From NCBI GenBank assembly GCA_031732875.1, contig JAVMKL010000094.1:1-5994 (forward strand): 5,994 bases of DNA. Direction: 5' to 3'. Made by a program: the position numbers and the translations under genes. The notes under the pieces were generated by a model that was given only the letters and a program-made list of their open reading frames with translations, had not been told where the DNA came from and did no database searches. Positions 1-5,994 of this stretch are shown here, piece by piece (positions within the stretch are counted from its first letter, which is position 1; each line of letters opens with the position of its first letter). Source of the DNA: JAVMKJ01 sp031732875. GTDB lineage: Bacteria > Pseudomonadota > Gammaproteobacteria > Competibacterales > Competibacteraceae.

Positions 1-1587
1 CCGCGCCTGCTCAACCTCAAGCAGGTGCTGGAAGCGTTTCTGGCGCACCGCCGCGAGGTGGTGGTGCGACGCACCGTGTTCGATCTGCGCAAGGCCCGCG
101 AGCGCGCCCATATCGTCGAGGGGTTGGCGGTGGCGCTAGCCAATCTCGATCCCCTGATCGCCCTGATTCGGGCCGCCGCCGATCCCGCCGCCGCCCGGAT
201 CGCGTTGCTGGAGCGGATCTGGACCCCGGGACTGGTGACGGATCTGCTGGCCCGGGCCGGCGCGGCGGCGTCGCGACCGGAGGAGCTGCCGGCCGAATAC
301 GGTTCGAGCGAAGCGGGTTACCGGCTGTCGCCGACCCAGGCGCAGGCGATTCTGGATTTGCGCCTGCACCGGCTGACCGGTTTGGAACGGCGGAAACTGC
401 TGGATGAATATCAGGAACTGCTGGGCCGCATTCAGGATTTTCTGGAAATCCTCACCGTGCCGGAGCGGCTGACGACGGTGATCCGCGCCGAGTTGGCGGA
501 ATTGCGCGCCCAGTATGGCGACGCTCGCCGCACCGCGATTTTGCCCGACGAGCAGAATCTGAATCTCGAGGATCTGATTAACGAGGAAACGGTGGTGGTC
601 ACCCTGTCCCACGCCGGCTATGTCAAGTCGCAACCGCTGTCTCTGTACCGGGCGCAACGGCGCGGCGGGCGCGGCCGGGCGGCGACCACGGTCAGGGAGG
701 AAGATTTTGTGGACAAGCTGTTCGTCGCCAGCACGCACGATACCGTCCTCTGCTTCTCCAACCGCGGCAAGGTGTATTGGAAGAAGGTCTACGAACTGCC
801 GCAGGCCGGGCGGACGGCGCGTGGCCGGCCCATCGTCAACCTGCTGCCGTTGGAGGAGGGCGAGCGCATCAACGCGGTGTTGTCGGTGCGCGAATTCGGC
901 GACGATCATTACGTGTTCTTCGCCACCGCCAACGGCACGGTCAAGAAAACCCCGCTGTCCGAGTATTCCCGCCCGCGCCCCAGCGGCATCATCGCCATCG
1001 ACCTGCGCGAGGGCGATCAACTGGTCGACGTCGCCCTGACCCACGGCCAGCGCGACGTGATGTTGTTCACCGACGCCGGCAAGGCGCTCCGTTTCGTCGA
1101 GACCGAGGTGCGGATCATGGGCCGCTCGGCCTGCGGGGTGCGCGGCATCCGGCTGGGCAAGGGGCAGAAGGTCATCGCCCTGATCGTGGTGGGCGAGGGC
1201 ACGGTGCTGGCGGCGACCGAGAACGGTTACGGCAAACGGACGGAGGTGAGCGAATATCCGCGCCACGGTCGCGGGGGCCAGGGCGTGATTTCGATCCAGA
1301 CCTCCGAGCGCAACGGCCGGGTGGTCGGCGCGGTGCAGGTGGAAAACGACCACGAGATCATGCTGATCACCGATGGCGGTACCCTGGTGCGAACCCGGGT
1401 CGAGGAAATCTCCCTGGTAGGGCGCAACACCCAGGGCGTCAAGCTGATCAGCCTGCAAGGGACGGAGAAGCTGGTCGGGATCGAGAAGATCGAAAGCATC
1501 GGCGAAGTCGATGCCAACGGCGATCTGCCGGCGGAAGACGACGGTCTGACGCCGGAGGAAGGCGCCGACGACGAGGGGGCAGCATGA
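1..1587 (+). CDS. gyrA: DNA gyrase subunit A, C-terminal part (5' end outside window)
   Basis: GyrA forms the A2B2 gyrase with GyrB and introduces negative supercoils into DNA in an ATP-dependent way. The window opens in frame at about residue 342 by E. coli numbering, so the winged-helix domain with the active-site tyrosine and the quinolone-resistance region lie upstream. Visible here are the end of the breakage-reunion/tower region, with QAQAILDLRL and TGLERRKLLDEYQ, and then the beta-pinwheel domain that wraps DNA. The GyrA box QRRGGRG is at 655-675 (window codons 219-225). Pinwheel blades are marked by motifs such as ATANGTVKKT, ENGYGKRTEVSEYP and VGRNTQGVKLI. The protein ends in an acidic tail (PAEDDGLTPEEGADDEGAA), as in many proteobacterial GyrA proteins. 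The reading is uninterrupted. The stop overlaps the pheA start by 4 bases, so the two are probably co-transcribed. Identification is very secure. Confidence 0.98.
   Translation, partial: PRLLNLKQVLEAFLAHRREVVVRRTVFDLRKARERAHIVEGLAVALANLDPLIALIRAAADPAAARIALLERIWTPGLVTDLLARAGAAASRPEELPAEYGSSEAGYRLSPTQAQAILDLRLHRLTGLERRKLLDEYQELLGRIQDFLEILTVPERLTTVIRAELAELRAQYGDARRTAILPDEQNLNLEDLINEETVVVTLSHAGYVKSQPLSLYRAQRRGGRGRAATTVREEDFVDKLFVASTHDTVLCFSNRGKVYWKKVYELPQAGRTARGRPIVNLLPLEEGERINAVLSVREFGDDHYVFFATANGTVKKTPLSEYSRPRPSGIIAIDLREGDQLVDVALTHGQRDVMLFTDAGKALRFVETEVRIMGRSACGVRGIRLGKGQKVIALIVVGEGTVLAATENGYGKRTEVSEYPRHGRGGQGVISIQTSERNGRVVGAVQVENDHEIMLITDGGTLVRTRVEEISLVGRNTQGVKLISLQGTEKLVGIEKIESIGEVDANGDLPAEDDGLTPEEGADDEGAA
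1573..1579 (+). promoter_or_regulatory. Ribosome binding site for pheA
   Basis: The purine-rich run GAGGGGG lies inside the last codons of gyrA, with its GAGG core about 7 bases before the pheA ATG at 1584. A second, stronger-looking run (GGAGGAAGG, 1554-1562) is over 20 bases away, too far to act directly. Together with the ATGA overlap, this supports the 1584 start and translational coupling to gyrA. Confidence 0.6.
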
Positions 1588-2669
1588 GCGAGGCGGAGAG
1601 CCTGCAAGCGCTGCGCGAGCGGATCGACGCGCTGGACCGACAGATTCAGACGCTGATTTCCGAGCGGGCGCACTGCGCGCAACGGATCGGCGCCCTCAAG
1701 CAGGCGGCCGGCGCCACCGGCAATCTGTACCGCCCCGAGCGCGAGGCGCAGGTGCTGCGGCGGGTGATCGAAGCCAACCAGGGGCCGCTGAGCAGCGAGG
1801 AAATGGCCCGGCTGTTCCGGGAGATCATGTCGGCCTGCCTGGCGCTGGAGGAACCGCTCCAGATCGCCTTTCTCGGCCCGGAAGGCACCTTCACCCAGGC
1901 GGCGGCGCTCAAGCATTTCGGCAAGTCGATCCACAGCATCCCGCTGCGGGCCATCGACGAGGTGTTTCGCGAAGTCGAGGCCGGTTCCGCCGACTACGGG
2001 GTGGTGCCGGTGGAAAATTCCACCGAGGGCGTGGTCAACCACACCCTGGACATGTTTCTGCAGTCGCCGCTGCGGATTTGCGGCGAGGTGCAGATGCGCA
2101 TCAACCATCATCTGATTACCCGGGCGACCGATCTCAAGGCCGTCCGCCGCGTCTATTCCCACCGACAGTCGCTGGCGCAGTGCCGTGAGTGGCTGGACGT
2201 CAACCTGCCGCGCGTGGAGCAGATCGAGGTGGGCAGCAACGGCGAAGCGGTGTTGCGAGTGCGCGAAGAGGCGGTCGCGGCGGCGATCGCCGGCCAGTGT
2301 GCGGCCGACATCTACGATCTGCCGACCCTGGTGCGCAACATCGAGGACGAGCCGAACAATACCACCCGGTTTCTGATCATCGGTACCCAGCCGATCGCGC
2401 CGTCCGGCGACGACAAGACCGCGTTGCTGGTGGCCTCGCTGAACCGGCCCGGCGCGCTGTTCAAGCTGCTGGAACCGCTGGCCCGCAACAACGTCAGCAT
2501 GAACCGCATCGAGTCGCGACCGTCGCGGCGCGGCATGTGGGATTACGTGTTCTTCATCGACCTCGACGGTCACGCCCAGGACGAGCCGGTGGCCGCCGCG
2601 CTCGCGGAACTGCGCGAGCAGGCCAGTCTGTTCCGGGTGCTGGGATCGTATCCGAAAGGCGTGCTGTGA
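1584..2669 (+). CDS. pheA: Bifunctional chorismate mutase / prephenate dehydratase (P-protein)
   Basis: This cytosolic enzyme converts chorismate to prephenate and then to phenylpyruvate, the committed steps to phenylalanine. It has 361 residues, the usual length for proteobacterial P-proteins. Residues 1-90 are an AroQ-type chorismate mutase helical domain, with R11, R28, K39 and R53-E54 where the E. coli enzyme has its substrate-binding residues. Residues about 92-270 are the prephenate dehydratase domain, with GPEGTFTQ at 98-105, PVENSTEG, and the catalytic TRF motif at 261-263. Residues about 277-355 are an ACT domain with GAL at 290-292 and ESRP at 310-313, the pair that forms the phenylalanine site. 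Feedback inhibition by phenylalanine is therefore expected. The open frame extends upstream into gyrA, but the ATG at 1584, with its ATGA overlap and Shine-Dalgarno run, begins exactly at the mutase domain. No leader peptide or attenuator can exist immediately upstream. Confidence 0.97.
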   Translation: MSEAESLQALRERIDALDRQIQTLISERAHCAQRIGALKQAAGATGNLYRPEREAQVLRRVIEANQGPLSSEEMARLFREIMSACLALEEPLQIAFLGPEGTFTQAAALKHFGKSIHSIPLRAIDEVFREVEAGSADYGVVPVENSTEGVVNHTLDMFLQSPLRICGEVQMRINHHLITRATDLKAVRRVYSHRQSLAQCREWLDVNLPRVEQIEVGSNGEAVLRVREEAVAAAIAGQCAADIYDLPTLVRNIEDEPNNTTRFLIIGTQPIAPSGDDKTALLVASLNRPGALFKLLEPLARNNVSMNRIESRPSRRGMWDYVFFIDLDGHAQDEPVAAALAELREQASLFRVLGSYPKGVL

Positions 2670-2755
2670 GGGACGACTACGATTCGCCGTGGAAGGAAGT
2701 GCTGGAACGCTTCTTTCCCGCCTTCCTCGCCTGGTTCTTCTCCGCCACCTGTTGA
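2666..2755 (+). pseudogene. Truncated N-terminal remnant of an Rpn/DUF4351-type protein
   Basis: A GTG codon overlapping the pheA stop (GTGA) opens a 29-codon frame preceded by GAAAGG at 2654-2659 with 6-base spacing. Its peptide contains DYDSPWKEVLERFFPAF and then LAWFF. From memory of the family, this closely matches the start of Rpn-like proteins (DUF4351, recombination-promoting nuclease/putative transposase), which usually read YDSPWKE..E.(Y/F)FP.F..FFFP and run to about 300 residues, continuing with an IDW...FLDKE segment. Here similarity ends after about 25 residues, followed by SATC and a stop. Neither other forward frame continues the family pattern. I infer a gene truncated when the downstream methyltransferase DNA arrived. 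It could instead be expressed as a short peptide, but nothing supports a function. Confidence 0.6.
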
Positions 2756-2767
2756 CGGATTCTCAAA

Positions 2768-2945
2768 TTGACCGAAACGCTCTCCGACTTGCCCGAAACT
2801 CGTTTCATCGGATTGATGAGCGAGTTGTTCCAGTTGCGTGAAGCCGAGGAACTGGATTTCGGCATTTATCGTGTCATCAGGCGGCATAACCAAAAAGTGC
2901 GGGAGTTTCTTGGCGAAATCGCTGATGAAAACGGCCAAGCGAGCG
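2768..2945 (+). pseudogene. N-terminal coding piece of the Mod-like methyltransferase, separated by a frameshift
   Basis: This piece starts at TTG 2768 (peptide MTETLSDLPETRFIGLMSELF) and continues with QLREAEELDFGIYRVIRR and HNQKVREFLGEIADENGQA. That pattern is the conserved beginning of the large Mod-like methyltransferases. It lies in a different frame from the rest of the protein. After about residue 58 the frame loses sense and ends at 3316. The meaningful sequence continues one frame over as VLRGGELAGILEQAFQRID. An in-frame stop at 2753-2755 limits the start to TTG 2768 or a later codon such as ATG 2816. TTG keeps the conserved LPETRFI, so I prefer it, although no strong ribosome binding site precedes it. 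Read as it stands, translation from this start gives a 182-residue product with no catalytic domain. Confidence 0.72.
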
Positions 2946-5900
2946 GTGTTGCGTGGCGGCGAACTGGCGGGAATTTTGGAACAGGCATTTCAGCGAATCG
3001 ACAGCGAGACCCGCGACGGGCAGAAGGCGCAGCTCCGGCGCATGGCCGACGAGTTGGGCATCAAGGCCCGTTGTTCCACCGAGGAGCGGGAGCAATATTT
3101 GGCCAGCGTCGAGAAGATTCCGGCCATGCACCAAAAAGTCATGGATTACCGCAATTTGCGCGAGGAACTCGAAACTACCTACAGTGCCAGTGCCGACCGC
3201 TCGGAAGTGCTAAACCGGCTTTACGAGTTTTTCTCCCGCCATTATCAGGATGGCGATTTTATCGTCCAGCGCCGCTATGGCCGGAACGGCGCCCGCTATA
3301 TCAAGTCGTCGGGTGAAGATACCGAGTTTCACTGGGTGACCGAGGACATGTATTACATCAAGTCGGGCGATGTCTTCACCGACTATCCGGTACGCTTGAG
3401 CAACGGCCTACGGCTGGTTTTTTGCGTCGATGCCGAAACGCTGGATCAAACTCGCGCCGAACTGAAGCCTACCGATAGGGCCAGCTACAAGCTTCGCGCC
3501 ATTACCCCAGACTCCCCTCGCCCTTCGGGAGAGGGGCTGGGGGTGAGGGCTTCTTTCCGCGTCATTCTCGATTACGTCAAAGGCGCGCAAAGAACCAGAG
3601 CACAACTCGACGAGATTATCAGCCGTGCCGCCGCTGTTTCCAGGGGGCAACCGGAAGAAATCGCCCGGCATTTGCGTCGCTACATCGCTCGCAACCAGTC
3701 CGACTTTTTCATCCACAAGCGGCTGCAAGAGGCGTTGAACGATGATCTGGATATTTTTCTCAAAACCGACGTGTTGAATGCCGATCAGTTGCTGGCCGAT
3801 GACGCGGGTAATATTCCGGCCCGGGCGCTGCGGGTGGCGCGGGCGATTCGCCGGGTCGGTCGGCGGATCAACGCGTTCCTCGGCGTGCTGGAGGATTATC
3901 AGAAGCGGTTGTGGGAGAAGAAAAAACTGGTGCTTTCCACCCGCTACGTCATCACGCTGGATCGGCTGGACAAGCTGGCCGGGCGGGCGTTTGTCGGGGC
4001 GAACCTTGCGGCGATTCTGGCCAACGCCACGCAAGGGGCGGAGTGGCAAGCCTTGGGTTTGGGCGAGTTGAAGACGGCGGAAGCCGTTCGGCGGGAGGAT
4101 GGCGGATTTTTGCCGTTGCCGGTGGATACGCTGCATTTCGGCGAGGATTTCAAGTGGGCGCTGCTGGCGGCGGTGACGAAAGATCATCCGCTGGATGAGT
4201 CGCTCGATGGGGTGGCGATTCATTCGGATAACTGGCAGGCGCTCAATACGATGCAGGAGAAGTATTGGGAGCGGGTAAAGTGCGTTTATATCGATCCGCC
4301 GTATAACACGAACAGTAGCGGTATCCCTTACAAAAACGGCTATCAACATGCCTCTTGGGGCGCATTGATGCATAATCGCATCGAGTTATTACGCCGATTA
4401 CTCCCGCAGACTGGCGCAATATTTGTCAGCATCGACAAGGCCGAACGCACGTTGCTGTCTCACGTCATGGATTCAATTTTTGAAGCAAACAACCGTATCG
4501 AAGAACTGATTTGGGTACAAAATACTAATAATAGCCAATCTCCAACTTATTCCACGAACCATGAATATGTGGAGGTTTATGCCAAAAGCCGCTTGGTAGT
4601 CGAGCGTGTTCCAGAAATGTTCCGCGAACCCAAACCCGGCTTTGTGGAAATGATGGAGCTTGTGGTCCGACTCAATCCCGGTTATCCATCTATTAAGGTT
4701 ATTGAAAGTGAAATACGGGCGCTGTTTAATCGTCACTTTGGCGAGCTAAAAGAGCAGGTGGAAAATCAAGGATTGGAGTGGGAAACTGAAAAAGAAAACG
4801 ATCCTTGGCGAGGATTATACAACTACTGTCATGCCGAGTATCGTGGTGATGATGGAAAGCTAGTTTCTGAAGCAGAGGCAAAAGAAAAGCAAGCTAGGAT
4901 TTGGATTTGGCAAGAAGGGGATGCTTCCGCGCCGGCCGCAAAACAAGCCGATAGTACACGCAAAACCGATCATTCCAATTATAGATTTTATAAACCACCC
5001 CATCCTATTACTGGCAAACTTTGCCCACACCCAAAAAGCGGCTGGAAGTTCCCTCAATTTGCTGACTCGGAGTCTCCATCCAGAATCAGCTTTGAATCAT
5101 TGGTTGCAGACAACCGTATCGCATGGGGAGTAGATGAAAATAAGGTTCCCCGTTTAAAAAGAATGCTGCACGAAGTAGAAACCAATGTTGGTAGAAGCGT
5201 ATTCCGCGATTTTTCGGATGGCGAAAAACAATTATCGGCAATGTTTGGGCAATCGGGTTTATTCCTTGCTCCGAAACATACTCGCTTTGTTGATCGATTT
5301 ATCCAGCAGACGACAGCCGAACAAGATTGGGTGCTGGATTGCTTTGGCGGTTCGGGTTCCTCGGCCCATGCCGTGCTTGAGGCTAATCTTGAAGGTGGTG
5401 GCCGAAGACGGTTTGTATTGGTCGAGACCAACGATTACTTTCACACCTTGATCCTTCCCCGACTCAAGAAAGCTGGCGCGGCAACGGCGTGGAATTCTGG
5501 CAAGCCACTAGCGATTAACGGCCCCGGCCTGTTCATGCGCGTCCAGCGTCTCGAACAATACGAAGACACCCTGGAAAATCTCGCCGTCGCCGCCGGTGAA
5601 AATCAAAATCTGTTCGCCGGCCCAGAGGCGCTGGCCTACGATCTCGACGCCGAAGCCAAACGCCTGCTGTTCTCCAGCTCATCCTTTACCGCGCCCTTCG
5701 GGCTGACCCTCAAACGCATCGCCGGCGCCGACCTGGAAATCGGCCCGGTCGATCTGGTGGAAAGCCTCGTCTACCTGCTCGGCCTGCACGTCCAGCGGAT
5801 GTATCGGGAACAAGGCTCCGTCGTCATCACCGGCGCGCTGAACCGCAACCGCCAAACCGCCGCCGTGTTCTGGCGCGACAACGTGCTGCACGGCGCGGAC

Positions 5901-5994
5901 TGGCTGCAAACCAAAATGGCCGAGCATCCCGCCGACCGTTACTACACCAACGACCCCGCCCGCCTGTCCTTCCCCGGCGTCGAACGCTTCGCCG
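2925..5994 (+). CDS. Type III Mod-like adenine-specific DNA methyltransferase, frameshifted N-terminus, 3' end outside window
   Basis: This is the main open frame of a large S-adenosylmethionine-dependent N6-adenine methyltransferase. It is open to the window end (1023 codons from ATG 2925, at least 1074 residues if the N-terminal piece is joined). Motif order is that of the beta class. Motif IV IDPPYNT comes first (DPPYNT at 4293-4310), then the target-recognition region with PHPITGK (4998-5018) and GWKFP. These are followed by RIAWGVDENKVPRLKRML (about 5115-5170), a motif X-like LFLAPKHTRFVDRFI (about 5259-5303) and motif I DCFGGSGSS (5337-5363). About 500 mostly helical residues precede motif IV. 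The C-terminal part (DLVESLVYLLGLHVQRMYR, then VFWRDNV) is typical of these long Mod proteins. Such genes normally pair with a Res helicase-nuclease, which would lie downstream. ATG 2925 has no good ribosome binding site and cuts off a conserved N-terminus, so I regard the true gene as starting at 2768 and being broken at 2938-2945. Activity is uncertain. Confidence 0.85.
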   Translation, partial: MKTAKRAVLRGGELAGILEQAFQRIDSETRDGQKAQLRRMADELGIKARCSTEEREQYLASVEKIPAMHQKVMDYRNLREELETTYSASADRSEVLNRLYEFFSRHYQDGDFIVQRRYGRNGARYIKSSGEDTEFHWVTEDMYYIKSGDVFTDYPVRLSNGLRLVFCVDAETLDQTRAELKPTDRASYKLRAITPDSPRPSGEGLGVRASFRVILDYVKGAQRTRAQLDEIISRAAAVSRGQPEEIARHLRRYIARNQSDFFIHKRLQEALNDDLDIFLKTDVLNADQLLADDAGNIPARALRVARAIRRVGRRINAFLGVLEDYQKRLWEKKKLVLSTRYVITLDRLDKLAGRAFVGANLAAILANATQGAEWQALGLGELKTAEAVRREDGGFLPLPVDTLHFGEDFKWALLAAVTKDHPLDESLDGVAIHSDNWQALNTMQEKYWERVKCVYIDPPYNTNSSGIPYKNGYQHASWGALMHNRIELLRRLLPQTGAIFVSIDKAERTLLSHVMDSIFEANNRIEELIWVQNTNNSQSPTYSTNHEYVEVYAKSRLVVERVPEMFREPKPGFVEMMELVVRLNPGYPSIKVIESEIRALFNRHFGELKEQVENQGLEWETEKENDPWRGLYNYCHAEYRGDDGKLVSEAEAKEKQARIWIWQEGDASAPAAKQADSTRKTDHSNYRFYKPPHPITGKLCPHPKSGWKFPQFADSESPSRISFESLVADNRIAWGVDENKVPRLKRMLHEVETNVGRSVFRDFSDGEKQLSAMFGQSGLFLAPKHTRFVDRFIQQTTAEQDWVLDCFGGSGSSAHAVLEANLEGGGRRRFVLVETNDYFHTLILPRLKKAGAATAWNSGKPLAINGPGLFMRVQRLEQYEDTLENLAVAAGENQNLFAGPEALAYDLDAEAKRLLFSSSSFTAPFGLTLKRIAGADLEIGPVDLVESLVYLLGLHVQRMYREQGSVVITGALNRNRQTAAVFWRDNVLHGADWLQTKMAEHPADRYYTNDPARLSFPGVERFA
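2938..2945 (+). repeat. AGCG tandem duplication causing the methyltransferase frameshift
   Basis: Two adjacent AGCG units sit exactly where the meaningful reading frame switches. With both units present, the frame from TTG 2768 reads NGQASGVAW and drifts into unrelated sequence. With one unit removed it reads NGQAVLRGGELAGIL, joining the conserved N-terminus to the long downstream frame. A 4-base duplication is the simplest explanation of the break. It could also be an assembly or sequencing error. Confidence 0.7.
3504..3550. repeat. Dispersed palindromic repeat embedded in frame in the methyltransferase gene
   Basis: The segment forms a long imperfect hairpin. CCCCAG (3505-3510) pairs with CTGGGG (3537-3542), CCCCTC (3514-3519) with GAGGGG (3531-3536), and CCC (3521-3523) with GGG (3527-3529) around a TTC loop. 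On the - strand it would translate as PHPQPLSRRARG, a peptide I recognise as a common spurious product of intergenic palindromic repeats in proteobacteria and other GC-rich bacteria. On the + strand the gene reads through it as TPDSPRPSGEGLGVRA (residues about 245-260 of the repaired protein). That stretch is rich in proline and glycine and unlike its helical surroundings. No T-run follows, so it is not a typical terminator. Confidence 0.72.

Noticed and set aside
136..1458. 440-codon open frame on the - strand opposite gyrA
   Set aside because: It lies wholly antisense to a conserved gyrA, has a low-complexity H/Q/R/A-rich translation with no recognisable domain, and is a product of high GC at third codon positions.
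777..1583. Upstream extension of the pheA open frame into gyrA
   Set aside because: The extension is an arginine/glycine-rich out-of-frame reading of gyrA. The chorismate mutase domain begins at ATG 1584, which has a ribosome binding site.
1227..2573. 448-codon open frame on the - strand opposite gyrA and pheA
   Set aside because: It spans two conserved genes antisense, and its translation is unlike any family I recognise. It is a GC-driven shadow.
2752..2757. TTGACG as a possible -35 box for the methyltransferase
   Set aside because: No TATAAT-like element occurs 16-18 bases downstream, and the putative start codon at 2768 would fall inside the promoter.
2920..2950. Programmed ribosomal frameshifting as the explanation for the frame change
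   Set aside because: The change needed is +1. I see no known +1 shift site and no stop codon or slow codon at the junction. The AGCG duplication explains the change more simply.
3505..3542. GC-rich hairpin as a rho-independent terminator
   Set aside because: No run of T follows either arm, and it sits in the middle of a long open frame. A dispersed repeat explains it better.
3408..4373. 321-codon open frame on the - strand containing PHPQPLSRRARG
   Set aside because: The recognisable peptide comes from the palindromic repeat. The rest is antisense to the methyltransferase and shows no domain.
2768..5994. A wholly new defence system
   Set aside because: Only one enzyme is visible, and it has the motif order of known type III Mod-like methyltransferases. 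Any partner genes lie outside the window, so a new system cannot be claimed.

Overview
The window shows the end of a conserved chromosomal housekeeping block followed by an accessory restriction-modification gene, all on the + strand. It is GC-rich, about 60-70 % outside one dip. The GyrA and PheA sequences and their pairing fit a gamma- or betaproteobacterium. I favour Gammaproteobacteria because the GyrA C-terminal domain reads very like that of E. coli, but the genus cannot be named from the sequence.

Bases 1-1587 are the 3' part of gyrA, covering the end of the breakage-reunion domain, the beta-pinwheel with its GyrA box and an acidic tail. An ATGA overlap leads directly into pheA (1584-2669), the bifunctional chorismate mutase/prephenate dehydratase with a C-terminal ACT domain. 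The serC gene often found between gyrA and pheA in these lineages is absent here. No hisC, tyrA or aroA follows pheA within the window.

Bases 2666-2755 hold a 29-codon remnant that overlaps the pheA stop. It resembles the N-terminus of Rpn/DUF4351-type putative nucleases and breaks off after about 25 residues. It appears to mark the boundary between the core and accessory DNA.

From 2768 to the window end runs one very large gene for a beta-class (Mod-like) adenine-specific DNA methyltransferase of the type III kind, at least 1074 residues if repaired. It carries three unusual changes. A 4-bp tandem duplication (AGCG twice, 2938-2945) breaks the frame after about 58 codons. A dispersed palindromic repeat is embedded in frame at 3504-3550. 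The part between catalytic motif IV (DPPYNT) and motif I (FGGSG), where target recognition lies, has much lower GC than the rest of the gene, suggesting modular exchange. The C-terminus and any Res helicase-nuclease partner lie beyond the window.

I see no tRNA, rRNA, CRISPR, insertion sequence or convincing terminator, and no gene-free stretch over 300 bases. I found no evidence for a wholly new system. The interest lies in how this methyltransferase locus is built and broken.
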